From positions 1-28,903 of the IMG/VR virus record IMGVR_UViG_3300010391_000135: a stretch of 28,903 nucleotides of DNA. One strand, written 5' to 3'. The position numbers and the translations under genes are program-made. The stretch comes from a virus. This document shows, in pieces, positions 1-9,375 of this stretch. Positions within the stretch are counted from its first letter, which is position 1. Each line of letters starts with the position of its first letter. The notes under the pieces were generated by a model that was given only the letters and a program-made list of their open reading frames with translations, did not search any database and had not been told where the DNA came from.

Positions 1-2509
1 CGGCGATCTGCTCGTCGGTCGCGCCCTCGCGCCGCATCCGCTCCCACTCGTTGGCGATCTCGGGGTGGCGAAGCGCGGCCTCGATCTCGGCATCCGTCGG
101 TTCGGCGGGGGGTGGCGTCGGTTGAGGGGCGGGTGACACCCCCGCCGGGGCCGCACCCGGCGGCGCCTTGCCCCCCGCCTTGCTGATAAGGATGAGCGCG
201 CGCTTGGCGGCGTCGGCATCGTCGCCCTTGAACTCGATCGAGCCGCGCACCAGCTCCTTCACGAACGCATCCGCGCCGCGCTGGTCGCCACGGGCCAGCA
301 GGTTCGCGTGGTCGGCGGCGTAGCCCTGGGCCTGCTGCTCGATGACCGCCGGAGCGGGCGGCTTGACCTCGCCGGGTTTTCCCTCACGCACCGCAGACTC
401 ACCGGGAGGGCTCGCGCCCGCTCGGACCTCTGGTTGCGCTTCGCCCTGACGAACCGCCCGCCCCGTGGGCTCGAGAATCCCCGGCAGCGTCCCCGCCGGG
501 CCGCGCTCCGGGAGCGGTGCCGCTGGCTCTGGCATGGCCTCGCCGAACGCCGCCGGACTCGCGTACCGCAGCGGCACCAGATCCCCGCTCGCCGGGTCCT
601 CGACCAGCACCCGGAACCCGCCCTCGCGGTCCCACGGATACCAGAACGTCTTGATGACCTTCGCCTGCACCTCTCCCAGCCCGAACTCGGGCAGCGTGAT
701 CGGGACAGTCTGTCCCACCAGCATCTCGTCGGTGCGCTTGGTCGCCGCGGCGTGCTCGGCCGCCTGACCGGGCGGAACGGGTGCGATGAGCGCTGCGCGG
801 ATGGCCTCCGCTTTCTGCGCGTAGCGGGCCGCCGCCGCCGCCACGCGGCCGACATCGCCCTCGGATGGCGGTTGGCCCTCGGGTAGCGCGGCGAGGCCCT
901 GGTGGAGCTTCGAGCGGTAGAGCTCGAGCTGGGAGCCTCCACCGAACAGGGGGTTCGCCGGACCACGCATCGGCCGCTCGTAGCGCGCCACGATCGCCAT
1001 GCCCCGGCCCGGCAGCGAGCCCTGCGGGAGCCCGCCCGGGCCGGGGGCCTCTGGCACGGTTTCACGTGGAACAGTCGGCGGCACCGCTTCGGGCGTTCCC
1101 TCCGGTGGAGCAATCTGCGCGGGCGGGGCGGTCGGTGGGCGTTCCGGGCCTTCTGTGCCGCGCGCCATCCCCCTCCTGGCTGCGGCTCCGGCCGCACCCG
1201 CACCGTGCAGGAACAGGTTGAACGCCGTGAGTTCGAGCGTGCCGCGAGCCATGTCCTCGCCGGTGATGGGCGGCAGGTCAGGCTCGCCGGTCTTGCGCCG
1301 CCAGTAGTTCTCGGCCCACGGCTGGGCCGCTCCGAAGGTGGCCCCGGCGGCGCCGGTCGCGGCCAGTGCCCGCGTGCGCCCGATGGTCCGAGCCGCCCCG
1401 GTGACGACCCGGCCCGCGGTCCCGCGGATCACGCTGCGAGCCAGCGCCGCAGCGACCTCGGGCGACTCACCGGAGGCGACGGCTGCGGCCTCCAGCGCCG
1501 CCGCCTGCTTCGCCGGGTCCACGAGGCCCTGCGCTTTCGCCGCAGCGCGAACCGCTCGATACGCCACCGACGCTGCCGCCACGTCGCCAGCGATCCCGGC
1601 GGCACCGCCCGCCGCCGCCATCGTCGTCCCGCGGATGCGGCGCTGGCGCCCCGTCCCTTCCTGAAGCGCGCCAGCGGCGCCGGGGGCGACGAACTGGCCG
1701 ATGAGCCGCGCCAGCCGCGCCCCGAGCATGGGCGTTGCCGCGCCCCCGGTCAGAACCTCGGCCGCGAAGGCGGTTGCCATGAAGCCGCCGACCGACCCCA
1801 CCACGCGCGCGATGCGCTCGGGCCTCGTTCGCGGCGGCGGGAGCGCCTCGAGGAACGCGAGCCGCTCCTTCCTGAGCGGGGCACCGGGGAAGCTCGGGAG
1901 CCCCTCGGTCGCGCCGCCGAGCACCTGCCAGCCGACGCCGCTTGGGGCCCGCTCGCGCTCGGCCGCCACTCGCGCCGTGGTGCCCGCCGCGCCAAGTGCC
2001 TCGGTCCACCGCTTCGCGCTCCTGCGCTCTAGCGCCTGAGCGATCCGGTTCGCGGCGATGGTGCCGGCGCGGGCTTGCCCATCGGGCGAGAGCGTCGCGG
2101 GAACCGGAGTGTCTACCCAGCGAGCGAGTGCCGGCGTCAGCGAGGAGCGGTCCAGGTAGACCGCTTCGGCGGGCGGGCGTTGCGCCCCCGCAGCCCCGGT
2201 TTCATCCTGCGGGCGCTTGAACCAGACCCGGCCCCTGTTGTCTTTGGGGATGATGTCCCACAGCGTTGCTGCCTGTCCGGTCGCTGTGTTGCGCCCGCCC
2301 AGCACGAGCCGCGGATGCCCTGGGCGCCTGAACTCCGACGGCCAGTGCCCGGCCGCATCGGGTTCGGCGCCTGCGGCGTGCGCCGCCCGGTAGTCGTAGT
2401 GGTGCTCTGGCGCGTCCGGGTCAGCGTTCAGCCCGAGGCGCTTCGCGCGCGCGCCGTACCAAGCCTTGAAGGCGGAGTCGCCCGCCGTCGGCAGCGCCGG
2501 GGCGGCCAC
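1..2509 (-). CDS. Large internal virion (ejection-type) protein, 3' end cut off
   Basis: The frame is open from a GTG at 2509 to the window edge (at least 836 codons). The GTG directly abuts the TAG of the preceding gene, whose last codons supply a GGAGGAG ribosome site. The N-terminus has an AFKAWYGARAKRLGL segment (about residues 13-27) followed by a HHYDYRAAHAAGA segment (36-48), a pattern I associate with large podovirus internal proteins. Around residues 235-320 lie Ala/Gly-rich hydrophobic stretches that could insert in a membrane, as ejection proteins do. A Pro-rich linker around residue 450 follows. It is the last visible gene of the virion operon, where such proteins sit. No enzymatic motif was recognised in the visible part; the ejection role is inference. 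Confidence 0.7.
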   Translation of the reverse strand, partial: MAAPALPTAGDSAFKAWYGARAKRLGLNADPDAPEHHYDYRAAHAAGAEPDAAGHWPSEFRRPGHPRLVLGGRNTATGQAATLWDIIPKDNRGRVWFKRPQDETGAAGAQRPPAEAVYLDRSSLTPALARWVDTPVPATLSPDGQARAGTIAANRIAQALERRSAKRWTEALGAAGTTARVAAERERAPSGVGWQVLGGATEGLPSFPGAPLRKERLAFLEALPPPRTRPERIARVVGSVGGFMATAFAAEVLTGGAATPMLGARLARLIGQFVAPGAAGALQEGTGRQRRIRGTTMAAAGGAAGIAGDVAAASVAYRAVRAAAKAQGLVDPAKQAAALEAAAVASGESPEVAAALARSVIRGTAGRVVTGAARTIGRTRALAATGAAGATFGAAQPWAENYWRRKTGEPDLPPITGEDMARGTLELTAFNLFLHGAGAAGAAARRGMARGTEGPERPPTAPPAQIAPPEGTPEAVPPTVPRETVPEAPGPGGLPQGSLPGRGMAIVARYERPMRGPANPLFGGGSQLELYRSKLHQGLAALPEGQPPSEGDVGRVAAAAARYAQKAEAIRAALIAPVPPGQAAEHAAATKRTDEMLVGQTVPITLPEFGLGEVQAKVIKTFWYPWDREGGFRVLVEDPASGDLVPLRYASPAAFGEAMPEPAAPLPERGPAGTLPGILEPTGRAVRQGEAQPEVRAGASPPGESAVREGKPGEVKPPAPAVIEQQAQGYAADHANLLARGDQRGADAFVKELVRGSIEFKGDDADAAKRALILISKAGGKAPPGAAPAGVSPAPQPTPPPAEPTDAEIEAALRHPEIANEWERMRREGATDEQIA

Positions 2510-3439
2510 CTACTCCTCCGGCGGGCCAGCCGCGATAGCCTGAAGGTAGCGCTCCTCGTCCGACTGCGGGCCGAGTGCCGCGTCCTCGAGAAGCTGGCGC
2601 AGCCGCGCGCGGCGCGGCGCGAGTTGCTGCTCGATCGTGAGCCTCCGCCGGGCCATGAAGCGGTCCACGATGCCCTTCGTGATTCTGTCGAAGTCGGACG
2701 TGCCGACCTCGCCGGCCGGCCCGTAGAACTTTCCGGTGCCCTTCTTGTAGGTCAGCCCGACGAACTCCTCGGCCTGCTTGCCGAAGTACCTGTGGGCGCG
2801 CTCGGACCGTGGCTTGCGGAGGTCCGAGATCGCCGAGCTCACCATGAGCGAGATGCGGTTGCCGAACGACTGCTCGCGCTGTTTCTGCTCGGCGTCGATG
2901 TCCTCCAGCACCCGGCCGGCGCGTGGTCCCATGTCGGGCGAGGGCGCGTTGCGGCGGCGCGCCATGAGGGCCTCGGCGACTCGCTGCTGGAGCGCGAAGC
3001 GCTGGCGCGAGAGGTCGAGTCGCTCGCGCTCGCCGGGCGTCATCTCTGGCTTCGCGGCACCCAGCGCGATGTGCGCGCGCTCGGCCGGCGTCAGGCCCTC
3101 GATGTGGACCGGCGGCAAGTTCGGAGCGTTCGGGCCTCTCTCGGACCCGGCGATTGAACCCGGCGCCTCGATGTCGACCGAGTAGCGCGGCTCCGGGGGC
3201 GTAGCGATGCGCTGCTCGAGGAGCTGCATCTGGAGGTCGCGGTAGCGCTTGTCCTGCGCCGCGCGGTCAAGCGCCACGCCCTGAAGTGCGCGGTCGCGCG
3301 CTCCGGCCATGATGGAGGCGGTGAGCTTGGCGACCGCCGCCGCCGGGCTGTACTCGCCGGGTCGGAACGGCGTCGGGCTCGGGTCGGGCCCGGCGGTGAG
3401 CCGCTGCGCGATGCGGAAAGAGACGGCCCTGGAGGCCAC
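2510..3439 (-). CDS. Putative internal virion or tail-associated protein
   Basis: 309 residues from a GTG that follows the stop of the preceding gene by 3 bp. The ribosome site is weak, so coupling to the upstream gene is likely. The protein is charged and predicted mostly helical, with a glutamine/arginine-rich region (about 145-195) and a basic Arg/Leu/Gln-rich segment near the C-terminus (about 265-290). No enzymatic motif or signal peptide is visible. Its position between a small helical protein and the giant protein matches the cluster of internal core proteins found after the tail genes in podoviruses. The function is inferred from position only. Confidence 0.7.
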   Translation of the reverse strand: MASRAVSFRIAQRLTAGPDPSPTPFRPGEYSPAAAVAKLTASIMAGARDRALQGVALDRAAQDKRYRDLQMQLLEQRIATPPEPRYSVDIEAPGSIAGSERGPNAPNLPPVHIEGLTPAERAHIALGAAKPEMTPGERERLDLSRQRFALQQRVAEALMARRRNAPSPDMGPRAGRVLEDIDAEQKQREQSFGNRISLMVSSAISDLRKPRSERAHRYFGKQAEEFVGLTYKKGTGKFYGPAGEVGTSDFDRITKGIVDRFMARRRLTIEQQLAPRRARLRQLLEDAALGPQSDEERYLQAIAAGPPEE

Positions 3440-3442
3440 CGC

Positions 3443-4054
3443 CTACGCCCTCGACGGGTTGAAGTCCGACCAGCCCTCGTAGCTGGGAGTGTTCTCCCAC
3501 TCCGAGGTCGTGGGCGACTGGCTGCCCTTGGAGAAGTAGGACGAGGCGTCGCGCGCGAGCGGCAGCATCGAGTTCCAGAACGCCGCCTGCTGCGCCTGCC
3601 GTCCGGCCTGGTCGTGCTGGAGCGCACCCAGTTCTGCGCCCCACGCCGTCATCAACTGGTTCTGAGCGAAGACTTCGCGTTCGCGCCGGATCCCGTACAG
3701 ACGGTCCTCAAGCGATCGGTTGAGGTCGGTCACGCCGGAGGCTTCTCGCTGATTCGCCTGCTCCATCAGGTACTCGGTGGCTGGCGAGTGGCCGAGTCCG
3801 CGCGCGACCTGCCGCGCGACCGTCGCCCCACGCTGGACGTTGCCGAGTGCGCCGATGGTAGCCGTGCCGCGGTCGCGCTGCCGTTCGGTGTAGGCGTAGT
3901 CCTCGGGCGTCAGGTAGCCGACCGGGCGCTCGGCGCGGAAGCGGTCGCTGATATTCCGCACCTTGCCGTGGATGCCGCGCGACCTGCGCCGTGAGAGCAG
4001 GGCTGAGGTGATCGACCCCGCCGCCTGAATCGCAGGAAGCACCAGCGGACCCAT
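3443..4054 (-). CDS. Putative small internal virion protein
   Basis: 203 residues starting at ATG 4054, with a near-perfect AAGGAGGTG ribosome site. The N-terminus (residues 1-20) is a short hydrophobic, glycine/alanine-bearing stretch followed by a basic RRRSR patch. The middle is Arg/Glu/Gln-rich and probably alpha-helical, and the C-terminus is Ser/Thr-rich. This composition resembles the small member of podovirus internal-core sets (analogous in position to T7 gp14), but I see no diagnostic motif. The gene lies immediately upstream of two larger candidates for the same complex. Confidence 0.7.
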   Translation of the reverse strand: MGPLVLPAIQAAGSITSALLSRRRSRGIHGKVRNISDRFRAERPVGYLTPEDYAYTERQRDRGTATIGALGNVQRGATVARQVARGLGHSPATEYLMEQANQREASGVTDLNRSLEDRLYGIRREREVFAQNQLMTAWGAELGALQHDQAGRQAQQAAFWNSMLPLARDASSYFSKGSQSPTTSEWENTPSYEGWSDFNPSRA

Positions 4055-4066
4055 CGCTACACCTCC

Positions 4067-4465
4067 TTATTCGCCTCTCACCAAGAAAACCGCCGTGCAG
4101 CCAGCGAGGTTGCCCGCGACCACGGTAATATCCACCTTCGCCATCGTCTCTGTCCACTCCGATTGCCGGATCGCCTGCGCGCTCGCGTGCGGGATGGGTG
4201 CGGCACCCTGCGGATAGCGCAGGTCCACGAGTTCTACCGCCACGGCCTTCGCGCCGAGCCGGTGCGCCAGATCATAGAGTCCGGCACCAGCGGCGACATT
4301 CACGAACGCCCACACCGCGTTGTGCTTGCCAGCCCGCGCCCCGTCCTGCGGCTGGCATAGGCCCCACGCGAGGTCCTGGGCGTTCGACTCGCCGAGCCGA
4401 CGACTCACGCCGGACCGCGGATCGGTCCGAGCGACGCTCGGCAGCGCACCGCTCGAGCGCGGCAT
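4067..4465 (-). CDS. Small structural or tail-associated protein, unknown
   Basis: 132 residues from ATG 4465, two bases after the TAA of the fibre-like gene. The frame stays open further upstream, but that part reads antisense-like and overlaps a better gene, so the short start is preferred. The second half is rich in beta-forming residues (for example AKAVAVELVDLRYP and a C-terminal VDITVVAGN...VFLV segment), suggesting a compact beta domain. There is no recognised family. Position between the fibre-like protein and the internal proteins suggests a virion part. Confidence 0.65.
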   Translation of the reverse strand: MPRSSGALPSVARTDPRSGVSRRLGESNAQDLAWGLCQPQDGARAGKHNAVWAFVNVAAGAGLYDLAHRLGAKAVAVELVDLRYPQGAAPIPHASAQAIRQSEWTETMAKVDITVVAGNLAGCTAVFLVRGE

Positions 4466-4467
4466 CT

Positions 4468-5106
4468 TTAGCTCGCCGCGATGTAGATGAGCTTCAGGGT
4501 CAGGCCAGCAAGCGGGATGTTGACTGCGGCTGGGATGCCACCAGACTCGTGCATGTTGCCGAGCGATACCCACCAGGTTGAGGTTGCGGTGCTGTAGAAC
4601 AGGCCACGACTGAGCCGATCTTCCAGCGCTGCTGCTCCGGCCGCGCGTTCCCAATGGAGCAGGACAGGAATGACCGTGGCCGCGAGTCCGGTGTTGAAGG
4701 CCGCAGCGCTGCCCGACGCTATCGTGGCCCCGCCGTGAGCGACGGTCAGCGTCGTCGTCTTGACCTTGCCCGCGATGACGGCCGCCGCCCCCAGCTTCGC
4801 CGCGACCACGGCGGCGTCCCGAATGTGGTTCGTGGTGACGGCGCGGTTGGCGTCCACGGCCGTGCTGTCGGAGAGCTTGGCGGCGTCCACGGCGTCGTCG
4901 GCGATGCGGTCGGTCACAACCTGCTTGCCGCTGGCGTTCGAGAGCTTGAGCCCTGAGAGCCCCATGTCGGTCGCGCAGTCGGCGTCGAGGATGCCGACAC
5001 CGGCCGTCTCGGAGAACTTGTTCCTGACGACCACGAAGTTCCCGTTGATGTCGACCGCGAGGAAGTCCTCGTCAGCGACCCATGTTTTCAGTGATCCGAG
5101 CGGCAT
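4468..5106 (-). CDS. Tail fibre-like structural protein
   Basis: 212 residues from ATG 5106, which abuts the TAG of the nozzle gene; AGGAG lies 7 nt upstream. Residues 65-106 contain two copies of a D-x-I-x-D-A-V-x-A-A-K-L type repeat (DRIADDAVDAAKL near 66-78 and HIRDAAVVAAKL near 94-105). Such repeats are common in the trimeric shafts of phage tail fibres. The C-terminal half is Ala/Thr/Ser-rich and ends in a beta-rich, tryptophan-containing domain that could be a receptor-facing tip. At 212 residues it is short for a full fibre, so it may be an appendage or fibre-attachment protein. Confidence 0.65.
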   Translation of the reverse strand: MPLGSLKTWVADEDFLAVDINGNFVVVRNKFSETAGVGILDADCATDMGLSGLKLSNASGKQVVTDRIADDAVDAAKLSDSTAVDANRAVTTNHIRDAAVVAAKLGAAAVIAGKVKTTTLTVAHGGATIASGSAAAFNTGLAATVIPVLLHWERAAGAAALEDRLSRGLFYSTATSTWWVSLGNMHESGGIPAAVNIPLAGLTLKLIYIAAS

Positions 5107-7032
5107 CTAGTAGCTCCTCTCCGGCAGCCGGATGACACCGAGACCGTAGCCGTAGATGGTGGGCCCGTCGGTGGACGAGCCCTGCCACGTGAGCGCGTGC
5201 GTGCGGCCGACCGTGTCCTGCGGCAGGCGCGCCTGCACGATAGCAGGCTTGGCGCTCGCAATCTTGTAGACGTAGGCCGCGTTCGATCCCGGCCCGCACC
5301 TGAGCGGAAACTTGGTGGCGGGCTGGACCCGTGCCCCGTTTACCGAGTAGCTCACCGAGAGCGACTGCGGCGGTCGCCCGGGCCCGAGGTCGAAGCCGAT
5401 GACGAAGTTGCCGCTGCCACCCTCAATGCGGCCCTCGAACCACTCGAAGTCCTTCCATGTTTCCGGCTCGCCGTCGTCCTGTACTGCCGTCTCCAGCATC
5501 CACGGGATCCCGGTTCCGCCGCTGCCGTCGCTCGCGCGACCGTCGAGCAGTCCGTCGAAGCCCGACCACACCTTGCGCGCCACCGGGTCGGCGAACAGCA
5601 GCGTCGCGTTCGAGAAGCCGCCGTCGCGCAGTACGATCGAGTCGCGCATGTTCCAACCCGTGAAGTGGGACCAGACCCGAAGCCGCAGGTCGTACACGAG
5701 CGCCTGATAGACTCCGGCGTTGTCCTTGTAGTTCACCAGCAGCAACTCGTTCTTCCAGTTCTCCAACACCACGTCCGCGATGCTCGCCGTCGAGAGGTCG
5801 TCCAGGTATTGCCCGACCTCGTTCCACCCGAAGGGCGTGACCTCGTTGCCGCGGACGATGTGGAGGCCACGGCTGCTGAACACGAACGCCGTCGATCCGA
5901 ACAAGGCCGCAGCGCGCGGGCCGACCGCGCCAACCCCCTCGAACACCGGGATCGGACGGAACGATAGCGGGGCGTCACCCTCCAGTGCGTGCAGGCTGCC
6001 GTACTTGCACACCAGCAAGCGGTCCGCCTGGTGAATCACGGTCTGGATCGCGTCGCCGTCGTCCGTCGCGAACACATAGGCGGCGAGTGGGTGGAAGTTG
6101 AACGGACCGGTCTGCTCGAGGTCGGCAACCGCCTGCGAGACGTAGAGGGTCGATCCGGCCCAGCCCATGAGGCGCCCAATGTGGTGAATGACGCCATCGA
6201 AGTGCGGAGGCTCGCCGTGGATGCCGTCATCGACCCTGTAGAACAGGTCGGCGTCGGCCAGCCCGTCGGTGTGAGAGCCTGCGGTGCCATCGTTCTTCAC
6301 GACGAAGTAGGGGTCGCTCGCCGAGACGTTCGCCTTCTGGCGTTCCAGCGTCCAGCCGAGGTAGTCGCTGCGGGTGCCGATCGGGATGGTGGTGATGGCG
6401 ACCTGCTGCTGGCCCGCGATGAGCGTAACGCTCTGCGCTGTCGAGAAGAGGCTGGAGCCGTTCTTGTGCCTCCAGCGCAGCCGGTAGCGGTAGGTGGCGA
6501 GCGCCGTGAGGCTGCCGCCTGCGCCTCCGGTCAGGGTCATGGTGGCGCCCGGCGTCGGCAGCACGATTGAGTGCCAGGTGTTCGCCGGGTTCGCGGTCTC
6601 GAAGAAGATGGGCTTCTCGCTGCCGCCGCGCTGGGCCCCGATCAGCGCCGCGTTCATCATGTCGAACCCCCACAACTCGGCGCTCGGTGTGAACGGTAGC
6701 GTCTGCGTGGTGATGGAGCCGGCGGCGACCTCGCGGAGGCGGCGGGTCGCGCCATCGTCGGTGCCAGCGAACAGCTTCGGACTCGATGCGCTGTAGAATC
6801 GACCGAGGCTGTGCGGAACCTCGGCTGGCGAGGCCGCGAAAGAGGCGCTCGTGATGCTCCGCGACCCGCCGCGCACCGTCATCGCACGCAGCGGCCGGAA
6901 CAGCAGGTTGTTGGCGCGCCGCAGGTGGCGCGGCCGAGCCTTGAGCGTGGACGCGCTGCCGATGACGCCGCCCGAGAAGTCGTACATCCCGGTGCGGTAT
7001 TCCTGCGTCGCCAGCCGCGTGCCGCGCGCCAT
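5107..7032 (-). CDS. Tail nozzle / DNA-stabilisation-like protein (beta-propeller type)
   Basis: 641 residues from ATG 7032, overlapping the adaptor stop as TGATG. The frame stays open upstream to about 7452, but that stretch is the shadow of the adaptor gene. The N-terminus carries an F-x-G-G motif followed by RANNLLFRP and a V-R-G-G-S block (about 19-57), a layout common to phage tail/neck proteins that begin this way. The body alternates short beta segments with repeated small hydrophobic blades, and a FSSRGLHIVRGNEVTPFG motif resembles a propeller blade of P22 gp10/T7 gp12-type proteins. It follows the adaptor gene directly, as nozzle genes do. The exact family name is inferred. Confidence 0.7.
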   Translation of the reverse strand: MARGTRLATQEYRTGMYDFSGGVIGSASTLKARPRHLRRANNLLFRPLRAMTVRGGSRSITSASFAASPAEVPHSLGRFYSASSPKLFAGTDDGATRRLREVAAGSITTQTLPFTPSAELWGFDMMNAALIGAQRGGSEKPIFFETANPANTWHSIVLPTPGATMTLTGGAGGSLTALATYRYRLRWRHKNGSSLFSTAQSVTLIAGQQQVAITTIPIGTRSDYLGWTLERQKANVSASDPYFVVKNDGTAGSHTDGLADADLFYRVDDGIHGEPPHFDGVIHHIGRLMGWAGSTLYVSQAVADLEQTGPFNFHPLAAYVFATDDGDAIQTVIHQADRLLVCKYGSLHALEGDAPLSFRPIPVFEGVGAVGPRAAALFGSTAFVFSSRGLHIVRGNEVTPFGWNEVGQYLDDLSTASIADVVLENWKNELLLVNYKDNAGVYQALVYDLRLRVWSHFTGWNMRDSIVLRDGGFSNATLLFADPVARKVWSGFDGLLDGRASDGSGGTGIPWMLETAVQDDGEPETWKDFEWFEGRIEGGSGNFVIGFDLGPGRPPQSLSVSYSVNGARVQPATKFPLRCGPGSNAAYVYKIASAKPAIVQARLPQDTVGRTHALTWQGSSTDGPTIYGYGLGVIRLPERSY

Positions 7033-7703
7033 CACACCATCTCCCGGGCCGCTCGGCCGCGCACTTTCGGCACCAGCGCCGAGCGGCGGTCGTCGCTGCG
7101 GTCGGTCAGGCGCGCAGCGTAGTCCGCCTCGCGCCGCTCCCAGCTCGCGTAGCGATCGTTCGCCTCCGCGATCTGCTTGAGCTTCCTGAGCGCGTGGATC
7201 GTCATGCCCTCCACCAGCCATTCGCGCAGGAAGTCCGGGAACGGAATGAACGTCCCAGTGGTGCTCAGGATCTCGTCCGGCAGGCCCCAGTATTCGAGCT
7301 TGCCCCCGAGCGCGATCTTCGCGGTCGGCTTCGGCACCACGCGGAAGATCGTGGCCTCCGGCAGGTACTCGCTCGGCAGGGCGGCGGTCGGGTAACGCAC
7401 ATTCACCCGATCGCGGAACTGGTCCTCGCGGATCTCGCCCACCCACCGCCACAGGTCGGGGTCGCTCGGGGTGTCAGTTACCCACAGCGCGATCATGCGC
7501 GTCATCTCGTCCGGGTAGTCGTAGTCGGAGTCGTTCTGGAGATCGAAGAACGAGGTGTAGCGAACGGCGTAGAGCCGCGCCCCGATGTCACGGGCCACGG
7601 CATTGTAGAAGGTGAGCCAGTCGGGTGCTGTCACCCGGTCCTTCGCGGGGTTTGAGATGTTGGTGGCGCACTGGGTCACCAGCGAGTCGATCAGGGCGCT
7701 CAT
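7032..7703 (-). CDS. Head-to-tail adaptor-like protein
   Basis: 223 residues from ATG 7703, overlapping the previous stop as ATGA, with GAGGG upstream. It has an N-terminal helical segment, a central region with acidic and aromatic residues, and a LREWLVEGMTIHALRKLKQIAE helix near residues 163-184. A long C-terminal charged helix follows. This profile matches podovirus adaptor proteins that sit between portal and nozzle, and the gene order (adaptor then nozzle) agrees. It probably forms a dodecameric ring under the portal. The assignment rests on layout and general sequence character, not on a catalytic motif. Confidence 0.65.
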   Translation of the reverse strand: MSALIDSLVTQCATNISNPAKDRVTAPDWLTFYNAVARDIGARLYAVRYTSFFDLQNDSDYDYPDEMTRMIALWVTDTPSDPDLWRWVGEIREDQFRDRVNVRYPTAALPSEYLPEATIFRVVPKPTAKIALGGKLEYWGLPDEILSTTGTFIPFPDFLREWLVEGMTIHALRKLKQIAEANDRYASWERREADYAARLTDRSDDRRSALVPKVRGRAAREMV

Positions 7704-8536
7704 GCCGCCCTCACGTACTTGGTCTTGGTGCGGGTCTGGCGCGCGTACTCAGTCTTGCGATACCAGCGGAACGCAGTCGAGATGTCGTCCGCCGAGGGCG
7801 ACCCCCACACCCGGGGCCACGCGGGCGGTGCGTATCGGCGGATCGTAAGTCCGAGCGTGTAGGCGTGCGTGTTGAGCGCGACGCGCTCGGGGTTGGGTGC
7901 CAGCGCCGTGCCGTACTTCTCGTTGATGTCCCACTGGGAGGTCTGGAAGTTCCCGACCTCATCGGTCGAGGTCGGCATGTCGGCGAAGTATATGGTGCAG
8001 GCGCAGCGGGTCTTGGCCTGAACCCCGTTGAAGAGGATGAACTGGCCCGGCCCGGCGCCAAGCCCGCCAGGAAGGATGCGGTCGCGCGCGTTCGCCGAGG
8101 TCGCGGTAAAGAGCCGTGGCGCGAATACGCTGTCGCCCAAATGAACGAAGAGCGCGTCACTTGGCGGATCGGGGAAGGTCTGGTTGCAGTCAAGTTGTAC
8201 GTAGATCCGCTGCTTGCCCTTGGTGAGCAGCCCCGGCGCGCTCTGCATGACGGGCGCGTTCGTGATCCCCGCCATGATGCGGCCGCTGGGTGAAACCCCG
8301 ATCCAGGCCATGTCGCGCCCGCCCGGGCCGGACTCGCCGTAGCTGAAAAGGATGTGGGCCTCATCGTCGCTGGCGAGTTTCACCGGAAGCGCCTCGAGCG
8401 AGAAGTGCAGGTCGAGCACGACGCTCGCCGAGCCGACTATGTTCTCCTGCGGCCCGTTGCTGCCGTCCATGAACGCGAGGCCGTCCTGCACCGCCGCGAA
8501 GTACGGCTGGCCGTAGGACCGGATGCCGTAAGGCAC
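7700..8536 (-). CDS. Structural protein of unknown role, beta-rich
   Basis: The end is certain (TGA overlapping the next ATG). The start is less so: no ATG is suitable. I choose GTG 8536 (278 residues), downstream of an AGGAGGGG ribosome site; a CTG at 8542 has better spacing to AGGAGG and is an alternative. The frame is open much further upstream, but only as the shadow of the preceding gene. The protein is rich in beta-forming stretches, such as SVVLDLHFSL, IYVQLDCN and LFVHLGD, and ends in a basic tail. It may be a lectin-like or jelly-roll decoration protein. It resembles its upstream neighbour (8554-9345) in general style. Confidence 0.7.
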   Translation of the reverse strand: MPYGIRSYGQPYFAAVQDGLAFMDGSNGPQENIVGSASVVLDLHFSLEALPVKLASDDEAHILFSYGESGPGGRDMAWIGVSPSGRIMAGITNAPVMQSAPGLLTKGKQRIYVQLDCNQTFPDPPSDALFVHLGDSVFAPRLFTATSANARDRILPGGLGAGPGQFILFNGVQAKTRCACTIYFADMPTSTDEVGNFQTSQWDINEKYGTALAPNPERVALNTHAYTLGLTIRRYAPPAWPRVWGSPSADDISTAFRWYRKTEYARQTRTKTKYVRAA

Positions 8537-8553
8537 ACTCAGCGCGCCCCTCC

Positions 8554-9345
8554 TTATGTCACGGTCTCGGCGAGCGGCCAGTAGAAGCCGGCGGTCGCGG
8601 AGGAGTTGATAGAGCAGCCCAAGATCAGACCGAGGCCCATCCCGAGCGCCTTCACGTTGTTCGCGTTGTTGTAGATGTCGAGCAGCGGATGGTAGGGGCT
8701 GAACTCCGAGTCGCGGAGGACGTAGACCACCGTTCCGCTCAACCAGAACTCGATCCGGTCGTTCGGGTAGTAGAGCACCTCGAGCTGGTAGGGCGCGACC
8801 CCGCCGCCCGCCGGATAAGTGTTGCCGACGCTGTTCGGAAGCAGCTTGGTGAAAGTGTGGTTCCCGGTCGGCCCGAAGGGGTTGTTGACCTGGCACACCC
8901 ACTTGGCGAGCGCGAGGTCGAACCAGTAGCCGATGTGGACTCTTTCGGAGGCCCCGCTGAGGACTGCGTAACTCGTGTTGTAACGCTGGCCGACCTGCAT
9001 CCCGAAGCGGTCTCCGTCGAGGGCCCCGGGGAAGAACTGGTTCGTCACCAGGACGCGATAGTAGCTCGGAAAGTGCCAGTAGGAGGGGACCGTGTCCTCG
9101 GTCCATCCCTCCGGTCCGCCGGTCAGGTCCTCGAACGCCTGCGCGATCTCGATGGCGCCCGCAGACGAGGCCGCCGCCCTGATGATCGGCCCGATTGTGC
9201 CGTCGGGCGGATCAAACGTGCCGTTCCCGCTGGACAGGTTGGTTCTGAGGTCCAACGACTGATTGTACTGGCGCGTGAGGAGCCGCGGGCGACCCCGCTC
9301 GAGCAGATTGCCCAGTGTGGTTGCGGCGAACGGGTTGAGTGGCAT
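8554..9345 (-). CDS. Structural protein of unknown role
   Basis: 263 residues from ATG 9345 with a TAGGAGC ribosome site; TAA at 8554. It has aromatic-rich beta segments (SYWHFPSYYRVLVTNQFF, VHIGYWFDLALAKWVCQV, YQLEVLYYPNDRIEFWLSG) typical of a concanavalin/lectin-like sandwich, and a hydrophobic glycine-rich C-terminal stretch. There is no signal peptide. It sits among capsid and tail genes, so it is probably a virion surface or appendage protein. I do not recognise the family, and the lectin-like reading is inference from strand pattern only. Confidence 0.7.
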   Translation of the reverse strand: MPLNPFAATTLGNLLERGRPRLLTRQYNQSLDLRTNLSSGNGTFDPPDGTIGPIIRAAASSAGAIEIAQAFEDLTGGPEGWTEDTVPSYWHFPSYYRVLVTNQFFPGALDGDRFGMQVGQRYNTSYAVLSGASERVHIGYWFDLALAKWVCQVNNPFGPTGNHTFTKLLPNSVGNTYPAGGGVAPYQLEVLYYPNDRIEFWLSGTVVYVLRDSEFSPYHPLLDIYNNANNVKALGMGLGLILGCSINSSATAGFYWPLAETVT

Positions 9346-9375
9346 GGCGCTCCTACTTTCTGGTTAGCGATGCGC

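Noticed and set aside
2075-3157. Plus-strand open frame (360 codons)
   Set aside because: Antisense to two minus-strand genes in a tight operon; composition is shadow-like.
7033-7452. N-terminal extension of the nozzle gene
   Set aside because: It reads through the adaptor gene in another frame; ATG 7032 overlaps the adaptor stop in the style of the operon.
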